From Diacronema lutheri (taxonomy: Eukaryota > Haptophyta > Pavlovophyceae > Pavlovales > Pavlovaceae), in assembly GCA_019448385.1 (NCBI GenBank), contig JAGTXO010000051.1, forward strand, positions 62,001-126,000: DNA of 64,000 bases, in the 5' to 3' direction. The position numbers were made by a program, and so were the translations under genes. How positions within the stretch are numbered: position 1 is the first letter of the stretch; each line of letters starts with the position of its first letter. Of this stretch, positions 41,390 to 52,217 are shown piece by piece. The notes beneath the pieces are model-generated. The model ran no database searches. It worked only from the letters and a program-made list of their open reading frames with translations, and was not told the DNA's origin.

Positions 41390-43264
41390 ATGGCCGCGGC
41401 CACACAAAGCGACGCGGACAGAGAGAAGTCCGTGGGCAACGAGCACTTCAAGAAAGGCGACTACTTGAAGGCGGCGGCTTGCTACACCAAGTCGATCAAG
41501 GCCGACCCGGCCAACCATGTCATCTACGCTAACCGCGCGCAGGCCTTCCTCAAGCTCAACAAGGTTGCCCGTGCTCTCGAGGATGCCGACAAGTGCATCG
41601 AGCTCGCGCCCGAGTACGTGAAGGGGCACGTGCGCAAGGCGACGGCGCTCGCGGTGCTCGGGCGGAAGACGGAGGCCGAGCAGGCCATGCTGCACGCCTG
41701 CCGGCTCGAGCCGACCAATCGCGACATCATCCAGCTCGGCGTGCAGATCTGCGGCAAGGAGTTTGTGCGCCAGGCCGCCGCCCTCCGCCGCGCGCCGGAC
41801 AGCGCGACACCGACGGCGGCGGCGGCAGCGGCAACGCCGACGAATGGCGCCGCGGACGCGCCAATACCGGCCAAGCCCGATGCCGCCTCCGCCGGCGCCA
41901 AGGCGCTCGTCAACCTGAGTCCGGAGGAGTTCGCGACCGAGGCGATCCGGACGACGATCGCCGAGCTCCTCGAGAAGAAGACGCTGCAGCCGCGCGTGTA
42001 CATGCAGCCGTCGCCGCCGCGATTCAAGACGCGCAAGGACAAGGGCACGCAGCCCGCCACGCCGGGCGAAGAGCCCGCCCTTGGCGTCATGCAAATCGCG
42101 CAGGCGAGTTGCGGCGCGGCGCGGCGCGGCGCGCGGCGCGGCGCGGCGCGGCGCGCGCTCGCCACGTGCGTCGCGGCTCGCGGGCTTTGGGCGGTGTGCG
42201 AGCGCCGCGCGTGCTTTTCCGGTTGTGCGTTGCCCCTGTGCCGCGCCGGACAAACGGGCAAACCCCGCCTGCGCGCAATCGCGCGGCGGTGTGTGAGCGC
42301 CGATGGCCGCAGCGCGAAAGGCGCGGCGCCGCGCGATCGCGCGCCGCTTGTGCTGCGGCCATCGGCGCTCACACACCGCCGCGCGATTGCGCGCAGGCGT
42401 TCGAATCGCCCGAGACCTTGGCACAGCTGATCCCCGCATTACGCGCGCACGCGAAAGACCAGTTCAAGGCGCAGGCCGCGGCGCTCGCCGTACTAAAAAG
42501 TTCGATCGCCTTCCCGCGCGTGTGGCATTCCAAGGGGAGCAGGTGAGGAGGCGAAGACGAGAAGAAAGGCGGGGGAGGAGGGCGACGGCGTGGGGGGGGG
42601 GGGGGGGGGGGGGGGCGGGGAGGGGGGGGGCACACTGCTAGAGTTTGCGCAGCGGCCCGCGTCGCGCGCGCGCGATCTTTGCCCGGCGGTGGATCGTCCG
42701 TGCGCGCAACGTCCGCGCGGCGCGGGTGCGAGGCGAAGCCGCGACGACTTGCGCGCGCAGCGCGTTGGCGCGCTGCGCGCTCGTCGCGCACGCGGCTGCC
42801 GCCGCCGCTCACCCGCGCCGCGCGCCTCCCCCGCCGCACGGCGCGAACGGGCCGGCGCGTCTCACATCGCAGATGGCCCTTCGACGAGGCATGCGAGGGC
42901 ATCTTCATGCAGCTCGAGCACCCGCGCGGCAGGGCGATGTGGTTCACGCACATCGAGGACGCGAATGAGCTCAAGGTGACGCGCGCGCCGCGCTCGCGGG
43001 CCGCGGCGCCAACACTGCGCGCGCGCCACGCGTGCGCTCGACGCGGCTCTGCGCGAGAGCGCCGAAGGCCACGGCTCGTGCGAGGGCGGGGCGCGAGTCG
43101 CGAGGGGGCAGAAGATTCGGCGGGCGCCCACGGGGTATTGGCGGCGCTCGCGCTCACCATGCTTGGCGAGCCGCGCCTCGCCTTGCGGCCGCGCGGCGCA
43201 GATTGGGGCCACCGTGTCGCTCGACCCCGCTGAGTTTGGCATCCTGCCCCGCCTGTTCACCTGA
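41390..43264 (+). CDS. TPR co-chaperone-like protein, 4 exons
   Basis: Exons 41390-42103, 42397-42542, 42873-42975 and 43202-43264 join in phase to a 341-residue protein. Residues 12-115 hold three TPR units: EKSVGNEHFKKGDYLKAAAC, VIYANRAQAFLKLNKVARAL, YVKGHVRKATALAVLGRKTE. They resemble the clamp-type TPRs of Sti1/Hop and SGT. A linker of about 100 residues leads to SPETLAQLIPALRAHAKDQF and a conserved-looking end, WPFDEACEGIFMQLEHPRGR ... DPAEFGILPRLFT. Intron 1 has a GC donor (CAG|GCGAGT); introns 2 and 3 use GTGAGG and GTGACG. Probably an Hsp70/Hsp90-interacting protein; the C-terminal part is not recognised. ATG 41390 is the first before the TPRs. Confidence 0.8.
42268..42397. repeat. 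Perfect 46-bp inverted repeat ending at a 3' splice site
   Basis: Left arm 42268-42313 and right arm 42352-42397 are exact reverse complements, with a 38-base spacer. The right arm ends one base past the AG acceptor of TPR intron 1 (GCGCAG|G), so the hairpin makes up the 3' end of that GC-AG intron. The spacer is itself rich in GCGC words. Confidence 0.92.
42592..42615. repeat. G homopolymer, 24 bp, in TPR intron 2
   Basis: Here the run is G on the sense strand, about 50 nt after the GTGAGG donor, unlike the sense-strand C runs elsewhere. Confidence 0.9.
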
Positions 43265-45223
43265 CCGAAGCCTCGCCGCCCGCCCACCCCCTCCATGGCT
43301 CCGTCCCACTCCCTGCATCTTTTCTTTCCTCGAAATGTCCCATCATGAAATTTGAAACTATCCACGGAGAAGAATTTGGGTCTAATGTTGCGACAACTCT
43401 CTTCACTCTTTTCGGCACCCCGAGGAGGCCGACGGGGGAGAGGTCGGAGGAGGGGGCGCGGGAAGCATGGCGGATCGGTGTCGCACGCCCGTCTCGCAGC
43501 CGCACGAGGCGCGCGACGAGGTGCGCTGCGCCGCCGCGCATGCCGCAACTCCGCCGCCCTCGCCGCCGCGCCGCGCGCCTCGTGCGTGCGCGGCGCGCGC
43601 GGGCGTGCGCGTCTCCCTGGCTTCCCTCCGTGTCGGGCGACGCGCGCGCCCGAAGGTGGTGGCGGCGGCGGCGCGCGCGCGCGCGTGAGTCTCAGCATGC
43701 GCTTCGGCTTTGCGCGCCGCGCCACTTTCCCGCGCCTGACGCGCCGCGCCGCGCGGCCCCCACCCTCGCCCGCAGGACGCGGACACGGATCGGCGCGCAA
43801 AGCGGTCGAGCACGCGCAGCTCGGCGCCACGCCGCATAGGTTGCCCTGCGCCTTCGCGCAGGACCGAGGTGATGCACCTTGCGTCCACGCCGGCGATCTC
43901 TTCACCCTCCTCGCCTCTCTCATCACTCGACGCGCTCGCGTTCGATGCGCCGCCGCCACCGTGCGAGCCCTTCCACCACCGACTGCGGAGCAGAGCGCGC
44001 ACTGTCGAGGTGCCGCGCGAACCACCGGCAATCGCAAAGCCTACGTGCGCAAGCCCGGTGCGCATCACGCGCTCGTCAAGTGCAACTGTCGCCAGCGCGA
44101 ACTCGGCGCTGCGCACCCATGGCGCGCCACCATGAAGATGGGCGGTTGGACAGGCCTTCGCGCATGCGAGGCCTGGGGACGAGCGGGTGGGCACACACGC
44201 GGCGCGCACGGTCAAGAGTTGATTTTGACCTGCCTTGCTCGCGCGGCGCCACAACGCCTGGAATCTGTACAGATGGTCAAGCCAAATCCGATCAGGGGCG
44301 CGGTCGAGCGCCCCGAGTGCAGCGCGGGCCGTTCGGAAGGACGTCCTCGTGAGGGAGCTCTTCGCTTTTGGCGAGCGCGGGAGCACGACGCGCAGCGTTG
44401 CTGCGGCGGCGTGCGGGCGGCGAGCAGCGGTCGGGCTGCTCGAGACGAGGCCGGTGCAGACGCAAGGAACGCACGAGCATTCTAATTCGCTAGCGACCGC
44501 GGGCCACGTCGCCTGCGCCAACAATCGGCACAACGTGCGCGACCCGCTCACGCTTACTGCGGCAGGCGGCCGCAAGCGGAGTCGCGGTGTGCCGCGGAAC
44601 TTTCGCGACATCAGGCGCCCGAACCCTTCCCCGTAGGCGGCGCGGCAGCAGCACGTACACAGCACGTACGCTGATCCCGCGGTCGCATGGAGCAACGCGT
44701 CGCCCAGCGCGCCTCGCGCGGCGGTCCAGCTGGCCGTCGACGGCGTCGCGCTGGGCGACGGCAGCTGAACTTAAGGTGGCTTTGGGCGCCTCCTTGGGCC
44801 CGCCTGGCCGGCAAGCAGGGTCATTGCACGTCAGCGAGACAGCCGACTTGGGAGACAGAAGTCTTGATCCGGCCGCAGATGTGCGACCACGCCGATCGCG
44901 ACTCCGTCGGCCGAAGCGCCGCGAGCTGTGTTTTGCATGATGGTTGGCGGTGTTTGCGGCCGTCACCAACCTGCGCTGCGGCCGCCTGTGCCTGCACGAT
45001 CTTCCGCCGGTGTTCGGCAAGGCTCGTGCCAAGGGACGGAGCATCGCAGCAATCGCAATGGCGCCAAATTTGCGATCGCTTGCTGGTCACGAAGTCTTCA
45101 CGTGCACGCGTTTTTTATTATGGGGGTAGAGATCCGAATCGTCGGCGAGTACTTCAATATAATTTACTTCTCATCAAACTTGCGACAACGTGGGGCACGC
45201 GCCAACGAGTAACGGCCAAAGTC
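43265..45223. other. About 2 kb without a confident gene
   Basis: A long minus-strand open frame (44695-43403) includes protein-like patches such as IWLDHLYRFQALWRRASKAG and SSDERGEEGEEIAGVDAR. But its start is not ATG, third-codon GC is low in parts, and no domain is seen. The 3'-proximal 43310-43400 and the 45100-45190 stretches are AT-richer. The latter (CAATATAATTTAC at about 45153-45165) is the likely promoter of the ammonium transporter. Confidence 0.5.
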
Positions 45224-47444
45224 ATGGGCTTCAGCGACGCGCAGCGGGCGCTCCTCGCGTCCAAGGGGCTCTCCTTCATCATCGACGAAATCGAAGAGCA
45301 GAACCGCCTGCAAGACGTGGATAGTGCGCGCCCCGCGCGCTGGCGATCTGGTGCCCCGCGGCCGCACGCGCGTGCCGCAGTGCAGCGCGCGCCCTAGCGC
45401 AGGCCAACGGCCCAGCGTGTCGCACCTTCTCGCGGCGCGCGCAGCCGATGCGATGTGGCTCGTCATCGTCGCCGTATTCGTCTTTCTCATGCAGTGCGGA
45501 TTCGCAATGCTCTGCGCGGGCCTCGTGTACGCGCTCCTCGCCTGCACGGCGGGCGGCGCGCCGCGGAGGGAGCGCGCGCGCGCGCGCCGCGGCAGGGCAC
45601 GGCGCGCGTCCGTGCGCGCGCGGCACTGCAGCGCTCATGGGCTCGCGAGTCGCGTGCGTGCACCCGCTTTACCCAATGCGCGCACGCAGCCGGGCCAAAA
45701 ACACCAAGAACATCCTGCTCAAGAACGTGCTCGACGCGTGTGTCGGCGCGCTCGGCTTCTGGTCCGTCGGTTACGCCTTCTCGTACGGACAGGCGGGCGG
45801 CGGGAACCCGTTCATCGGCAATACGTACTTCTTCCTGACCAACTTTGAGGGCAACGACACGTACCAGTCGTGGCTTTTTCAGTTCGCCTTCGCTGCGACC
45901 GCCGCGACGATTGTCTCGGGCTCGGTCGCCGAGCGAACCAAGATGGCCGCATGTGCGCGCTCGCGCGACGCGCGACGCGCGACGCGCGACGCCGACGCCG
46001 CCGGTGCTTGCCGCGCGCCATGCGAGCGCGCAGACTTGTGCTACTCCTTCTTCCTCACCGCGTGGGTCTACCCGGTCGTCGTGCACTGGGTGTGGTCGTC
46101 CGCCGGCTGGCTCTCCGCGTCCAACGTGAACCCGCTGCTCGGCGTCGGACTCGTCGATTTTGCCGGCTGTGGGCCAGTGCACATGGTTGGAGGCATCTCG
46201 GCCATTTGCGGAGCGTGCGCGCCACTTGCGCCGCGGCGCCAACGGCCGCGAGCGCGCGCGGCGCGCGTTTGGCGCGCTGTACGCGTCGCCCGCTCACATG
46301 CGCGCGAGCCCGCCGCCGCCCCGCCGCCGCGCGCGCGCGCCTCTCGCAGGTACGTGTGCGGCCCGCGCATTGGGCGGTATGACAGTGACGGCGTGCTGCT
46401 CGACATCCCGGGCCACTCGAGCACGCTGCAGGTTCTCGGAACCTTCATCCTCTGGGTCGGCTGGTGCGCGCCGCTTTGCGCACGCAGCTGCGCCGCGCCG
46501 CGCCTTCCCTCGCGCGCACCCTGCGCCCGCCGCCGACCCACCTTGCCGCGCGCTGCTGTGTGCCTTCGCCTCTCCGCCCCGTCTGACCCTTCATCTCCTC
46601 CGTCAGGTACGGTTTCAACCCGGGCTCGACGCTCGCGGTCACGGGCGGGCTCGGCGCTGTTGCCGGCAAGGCCGCGTGCACGACGACGCTCTCGGGAGCG
46701 GCGGGCGCCGTCGGCTGCTTGATCATCTTCAAGGTGTCGAGCCACGCGTTTGACCTTGGCCAGACGCTCAACGGCGTGCTCGTCGGCCTCGTCTCGATCA
46801 CGGCGAGCTGCGCGCTCGTCGAGCCGTGGGCTGCGGTCATTATTGGCCTGATCGGATCGGTCGTCTACACGGCGCTCTCCGAGTTCGTCAAGCGCAAGCT
46901 GCGGATCGATGACGTGGTCGACGCGTTTGCCGTGCACTGCGGCGGCGGCATGTGGGGACTGCTAGCCGCCGGCCTCTTCACGACGGCGGAGAACCACCAG
47001 GCGGCGTACGGCGTGGCTCCAGGTACCCCGCACGGCGCGTTCTACGCGCCGATCGGTCAAGGCCACCAGATCTTCACGTGCGCAATCGTCGGGATCGTCG
47101 TGATCTGGCTGTGGGTGGGCGGCATCATGCTTCCCTTCTTCACGCTCATGCACCATATCAACTGGCTGCGGTCGACGGAGGAGGAGGAGCTCGCGGGCAT
47201 GGACGTGTCCAAGCACGGCGGTAGCGCATACCCTGACTACGTGTTCACGCCATCGGCCGCACCGGTGGGCTTCCCGTCGAGCAAGGCGGGCGCGCAGCCC
47301 GCGGCCTCCGCCGCCAAGGCCGAGGCTCCGCCAAAGGGCGGCGGCGGCAAGGGCGCGCCCAAAATCGAGCCCGAGGTCGAGGGCGAAAGCGCACGGCGCA
47401 CCGACGAGGTCCGTGAGTTGTCCGTGGCCGACGTTGAGGCGTAG
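45224..47444 (+). CDS. AMT: AMT-type ammonium transporter, 6 exons
   Basis: Plasma-membrane ammonium transporter for nitrogen uptake. Exons 45224-45323, 45445-45526, 45690-45952, 46034-46214, 46350-46463 and 46607-47444 all join in phase through GT-AG introns of 74-163 nt, most with GTGCGC donors. The 525-residue product has the AMT1 sequence order: VFLMQCGFAMLCAGLVRAKN, TYQSWLFQFAFAATAAT, VSGSVAERTKMAAY, the His of GCGPVHMVGG, GPRIGRYDSDG, TFILWVGWYGFNPGS and the second pore His in DAFAVHCGGGMWGLLAAGLF. Eleven membrane spans are expected. The cytoplasmic tail of about 90 residues has LRSTEEEELAGMDVSKHGGS, comparable to the tail carrying the regulatory phosphosite of plant AMT1 (GMD followed by Thr in plants, Val here), then Ala/Gly-rich sequence. 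Confidence 0.95.
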
Positions 47445-47622
47445 GTCGAAGCCCCACGACGACGTTGTACATAGCTCATTGTTGCCCGACGGGCCACAGC
47501 CCCGTGGACGCCCCCCGCGGACCCGCCCAAAGGGGGTAAGGGCCCGTACAGAAGTCAGGCAAGAGGCCGCGTGGCGTCCAGGATGGCGACTGCGCCCAGG
47601 CCCCCATACTAGCGCCCGGGGT
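47445..47622. other. Intergenic tail between AMT and the first transposon terminus
   Basis: Nothing recognisable; short and GC-rich, probably the AMT 3' region. Confidence 0.4.
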
Positions 47623-47716
47623 GGGGGGCCTTTGGTTCGTTTGGGAGGTCGGCTAGTTTTGGAGGTCGTGCGCGGGAACATGTCGTCGTTGGGGGGCCTT
47701 TTTATTTTGGGAGAAT

Positions 47717-47822
47717 CGCACTTTTCGGCGCAAAAAACCTGGCGCGCGCACTTTTCGGCGCACAGAACGTGTTTGCCGCACGTTTGGTTAGTCCGGATCC
47801 GGACTCGCACTTTTCGGCGCAG
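47717..47822. repeat. Subterminal repeats CGCACTTTTCGGCGCA, left cluster (3 copies)
   Basis: Three near-identical 16-mers in direct orientation, at about 47717, 47748 and 47806. They match, mostly in inverse orientation, five copies at 52040-52160. Confidence 0.85.
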
Positions 47823-47830
47823 AACTTGCA

Positions 47831-48492
47831 GATTCGCATAAGCGCGCGAAGATGGTGTGGCGCGCCTTCACTTGCGGTGCGTCGCGCCGAGTCAGTGGCT
47901 TCGAGCGAGGCGGGTTGTGGTGCACGCGTGGGCTGGGACATTGTCTGCACGCTTTCGCAGCGCATGTTGCTTGTTGTTCGCACGAGCCGCGAGCCGTTCC
48001 GCGAGCCGTATCGGCTCGCGCGGCGCGGCGCGCCAGGGAAGTGCGCGAGCGCGCGCCGGGTGAGCACGCGCGGGCGATGCAGGGGCGATGCAGTGCGCAT
48101 GGACCCCTCGCACCAGCGCACGCGGCTATTACCTCACGTGCGCGCGCACGTGCACTCGCGCGACTGCGCGTGCGCGCGTGGTCGCTCGAGTGTTTGCACT
48201 CGCCGTGAACGAGGTCACGCGCGCGCGTGGTGTGCGTGTGCGAGTCGCGCGCGTGCGACACGAGGGTGTGCGCCTGTGCACATTCATGCACAACGCGCGT
48301 GCGCTTGCCGCGCATCGCTGCGTGCACGTGAACGTGGATAAATAAGCAGCAGCTAAGCGCTCTAACAGGAGCGGGACCAGCTCATGCCAGGCGTGCCCCC
48401 GACGTGGTCAAGAGGGTGCAGGGCACGCGAGAGCTCGCGGGAAGGATGGCTCACCACTGCACGGTTCTCCTCGACAGCGCGGAACACGTGTA
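47831..48492. other. No gene seen
   Basis: GC-rich sequence inside the mobile-element region with many CGCGCG and TGCGCAC words. Frames open only by composition. Confidence 0.4.
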
Positions 48493-48717
48493 CTAGGTGG
48501 GCAGGCTGAGCAGCTCGCATCCGGGTGGCTTGCAAACGTCGAGCACGACAGAGCCGACGAGCTGGTCGGAGTCAACGCACTCGGGCGCGATCAGCAGCGC
48601 GAAACGCCGCGTCGACGCGCTGCCCGCCGCCACGTCGCGCTCCACCACCATGTCGTCGCCCATGATGGCGGTGAGCGCCTCGAGCTCGGCATAGGCCTCG
48701 TCGGCGTCGTCGACCAT
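48493..48717 (-). CDS. RWD-domain protein, short or truncated
   Basis: 74 residues, MVDDADEAYAELEALTAIMG ... ALLIAPECVDSDQLVGSVVL ... ELLSLPT. The N-terminal helix EAYAELEALTAIMGDDM followed by two strands is typical of RWD domains (GCN2/IMPACT, RWDD1). The usual YPxxxP motif and second half are absent, so this is a truncated copy or the first exon of a gene whose later exons are not seen. It lies within the transposon-bounded interval and may be captured host DNA. Confidence 0.45.
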   Translation of the reverse strand: MVDDADEAYAELEALTAIMGDDMVVERDVAAGSASTRRFALLIAPECVDSDQLVGSVVLDVCKPPGCELLSLPT

Positions 48718-49190
48718 CACGCGAGGCAGCGATGCGACTGTTTGACACGTCTTTGCGTGCTGGGCTGAGCGCAGCTTAGCGTGCTTCCTGTCTGCGCAGC
48801 GCGCAGCGTGCCGCGCGCTCCCCGCCGCGCCGCGCGCACGCACATGCCTGCAGCGCACGGCGGCTCGACACCGCTAACCTTTTGTGCCTCTTGCTCCGCG
48901 CCCTCGCGCGCGCGGCACGCGGTGGGTGCGCTGATGGTCTGCGCGCTGCGCGTGGGCTGGGCGCAGCTTAGCTTGCTCTGCCCAGCGCAACACGCCGCGC
49001 GCCGCGCGCGACCGCGCGAGCGCGCGAGCGCGAGTGGCGGCTCCTGCCCAGAGAGGTGCGCGCGGCGCGGCTGCTGCCGCTGTCGCCCCCGCCGCCGTTG
49101 CGTGCGCCGCCACACGCGCCGCCATGCGGCTAGAACGCTCACGGGCCCGCGGCCTGGTGCGCTGCACGCTGCGCGCAGGTATCGCGCCTC
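48718..49190. other. No gene seen between the RWD fragment and the chromodomain ORF
   Basis: Divergent interval, GC-rich, without recognisable motifs on either strand. Confidence 0.4.
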
Positions 49191-51770
49191 GTGCGCCTCA
49201 CCGCGGGTGCCATCTGGGAGACACTCGGGTGGGAAGAGCTGTACGTGCACCTCGAGGCGTTGGACCTAGCCGCTCAAGTGGATCGCCCGAGGCCGCTCGG
49301 TTGTCCCGCCAACGTCCGACGCGCGCGGCCGAGCTGCTCGCCGCGGCCGCGCGCGGCAGAGCCGACGGGGCGGATGCCGCGCGCGCGCTGCTCGGCGGCA
49401 CGCCGCGCCTGCTCGTCGTGCTCCCCTGGGTGCCCGTCGCCGCGCCGTCCGGCGAGCCGCCGCGCCCGGTCGGGCTGCTCGTCGCCGACCGGCCGACGGA
49501 CGACTCGCGCCCCGCCGCGCTCGTGCGCTACGACTTTGCGCCGCTCGACGCGGACGTGGCCGTCGCGGTCGGCGCGCATGCCGTCGCGCTGGCCAATGCT
49601 ATCTGGCCGCTGCTCGCGGCCGAGGGGGAGCCGCAGCCATCGCCAGTCGTGCGCTCGCAGCCGCGCGGCGGCGACGATGGCGCGCGTGCGCTCGCAACGT
49701 TCGCGTGCCTCGACGCGCTGATGACCGCCAGCGTCGGCGCGCACGGCCTCGCGGGCGGCGCGGGCATGCTGCCCGCGCTGGTCGCGCGAGGCGCCGCGGC
49801 CGTCCAGCGCGAGCGGCAGCTGCGCGCGGTCGCCGAGAGGCTGGGCGGCACGGTCGCTGGCTGGCCGGACACGGGCGCGAGCGCGGCGGGCGCGAGCGTC
49901 GACGAGGAGGCGCGCACGTACGAGGTCGGGGCGGTCATCGGCGAGCTTTTCGTTCCGGATCAGGTGGCTGGGCTACGACGAGAGCGCCGACACGTGGGAG
50001 CCTGAGGCCAACGTGGGCAGCGACCTCGTCGCCCAGTTCCGCAAGACGCGCGACGAGCAGAAGCGGCGCGCGGGCGGATCGGGCAGCGGCAGCGGCGGCG
50101 CGGGCGCGGCGTCGGCATTGGCGTCGGCGCCGCTTCGCGCGCACGGCGTCTCGGGCGCCGCGGGCAAGCGCGCCGCGGCGGGTGCCGCCGCGCGCGCGCG
50201 CGACGCCGCGGGCGCGCTCGCGCCGAGCGTTCCCCGCGCGCGCGGCGTCGAGAGCGCGCGCGTGGACGAGCCCGCTGCGCCGAGCGCGCGCGCCGCCGGC
50301 GGTGCGACGGCGCGCACGCGCGGCAGCGTGCTCCCGGGCTTCGTGGTCAGGCGCTCGACGCTCAACGCGGGGCCGCAGGCGGTGACGGCGCAGCCCGGTG
50401 CGCGGAAGGAGCAGCGGCGCATCGCGGCGGCCGTGCACAGGCTCACGACACAGGCGTACCGCGTCATCAACAAGGTGGTGCGCGACGAGGCTGCGGTGGC
50501 GAGCGCGCAGGCCGCCGGCGCGGCGTCGGGCGGCCCGTCGACCAGCGTGCACACGTCGACCACGATGGACAGGGGAACCGTCCGCGCGATCTTCTCGGCG
50601 ATCGGCTGGCACAAGGACGAGAGCACGTACGGTGCAGCCCTCCCCCCCCCCCCCCCCCCCACCCCCCCCCCCGCCGAGCAAGCCGCCGCGCAGACCAAGG
50701 CGGCGACGGCGCGCGCCGTCGGCGAGATAGCCGAGGGCGTCCAGCCCGTCTGCGCGGTGGGCCTCGCGCAGATACTCAGGGAGGAGGCGACGCAGGTGTC
50801 CACCGCGTGCCTGATGCACCCATCGCGCGTCGTAAACGGGCTGCTCCGCGACGTTGTCCGCGCGGCAGTCGAGCGCGACGAGGCGCTCTTCGCGCTGAGA
50901 TGCAGCGAAACGCGCGCGTGCGCGAGCTGTGCGAGCGGCTGCTGCGTGGCGACGTGGCGGGCGCGCGCGCCAACTGCCCCGCCGCGCTCAACGACTACCT
51001 GCCCGACATGGTCCTCCACGGCATCGACTACGGGTGCACGCCCACGGATAGGTGGAACTACAACCGGCACACGACGCGCTACTTCCTCGTGCAGATCCGC
51101 AACCTGCAGCACGTGGCCTCTGGTTGCCTGCTGCAATCCCGCCGCATCGCTTTGCAAACGAAAACGCTGGCTTCGTCGCGCGCTCAAGCACGCCTGTTTT
51201 GATCGACGGGTTCAACCAGAGGCCATCCACATCGGATGGAAGCGAGCCGTCCATTGGCGCCCAGTGGTCGTGTTTTTCTGGCCACATTGCGACGCTGAGC
51301 GACGAGGACAAGGAGAAGATGTGCATCAGTTGGCAGTCTTTCCGCAGGTGCGCCGTGTGCAAGTGCCACATCCACACAGCGTTCAGGTGCCCAGATGTAC
51401 GGCAGGGCGACGAGGAGGGAGAGCTCTTTTGTGCGCATTGCTTTGCCCTCAACAACTTGGATGGTTCTTGGCGTGACCTCCCGCCAGGTGGCGGCCGACA
51501 GTATGCCAGAAGTTTTGGACGTCTCGGCCAGCGACGACAGCGACTTCGCTCCCTGCGCGCAGAAGGACAAACAGCAGCGACCCACACCGAGCTGGTGGCC
51601 TTGGTGCTGGTCATGGCGGGGCGTCGAGCCGACAGCTTCAGGCGTGCACAGTCTGCAAGCAGCAGCGGCACAACTGCATGCAGCAGCGGCACAACTGCAT
51701 GCAGCAGGGGCACAACATGCGCATTTGCCCTGTCCAGCTCAGCGCCGGGGCATTTAAAGGCCATGTAAGG
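49191..51770 (+). CDS. Chromodomain protein with C-terminal Cys/His cluster (model uncertain)
   Basis: Several protein-like blocks lie on the plus strand in changing frames, as in a spliced or decayed gene. They are IWETLGWEELYVHLEALDLA; a long Ala-rich block with LLVVLPWVPVAAPSGEPPRP; the first strand of a chromodomain, YEVGAVIGEL, next to its core WLGYDESADTWEPEANVGSD; helical KEQRRIAAAVHRLTTQAYRV; LPDMVLHGIDYGCTPTDRWN; and CAVCKCHIHTAF followed by FCAHCF, a probable zinc-binding cluster. The Trp pair of the methyl-lysine cage (W in WLGY and W in DTWEP) is kept. No integrase, reverse transcriptase or helicase motif was found. Its position inside the TIR-bounded region suggests element cargo. 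The full exon model was not attempted. Confidence 0.4.
50642..50672. repeat. C homopolymer, 19 bp, then 11 bp after one A
   Basis: Sense-strand C run within the chromodomain ORF region, probably intronic because it would code for a bare Pro run between two conserved-looking blocks. Confidence 0.85.
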
Positions 51771-52217
51771 GGCGCTCGTAAGCAAGCGGCGGTATGATGC
51801 AGCGTGCCATGGGCGAGCTGGATCGTACACACACGATTGCTAGATCGCACGACAGTCGCTGAGCGCCGAATTGTAGACCATCGCATCGTGCGGCGTAAAA
51901 TACTAACGACGCTTACAGGAGGGGCGCGCACGGGGCCGAGGCGTGACGGAGGGAGCGAGCAAAAGGCCGCGCGCAACATCAGGCCGAAATCAGGGCGTCG
52001 ACCCTGTGCACGCCGGCAGCGGGAACGGCAATACGCACCATGCGCCGAAAAGTGCGCACCATGCGCCGAAAACTGCGCAAAGCGCGCACTTTTCGGCGCA
52101 GACGCCATCGTGCGCCGAAAAGTGCGCGCGCCACGTTTTTTGCGCCGAAAAGTGCGATTCTCCCTTTTATTTTTACTTTGGGAGGTGCGGTTAGTTTTGG
52201 AGGTCGTGCGCGGGAGC
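51771..52217. other. Element junction with right cluster of subterminal repeats
   Basis: Contains five copies of GCGCCGAAAAGTGCGC or its complement between 52040 and 52160, then the TTTTATTTTTACTTTGGGAG terminus and the AGTTTTGGAGGT word. It acts as the 5' leader of the HTH ORF. Confidence 0.6.

Noticed and set aside
42081-42362. Small ORFs in TPR intron 1
   Set aside because: They read through the 46-bp palindrome on both strands and lack any domain.
47717-47822. CRISPR-like array from the repeated CGCACTTTTCGGCGCA
   Set aside because: Only three copies per cluster, irregular spacing, eukaryotic context and inverted partner cluster; these are transposon subterminal repeats.
49191-51770. 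Chromodomain ORF as part of an LTR retroelement
   Set aside because: No reverse transcriptase, RNase H, integrase core or LTRs seen nearby; flanks match DNA-transposon termini instead.
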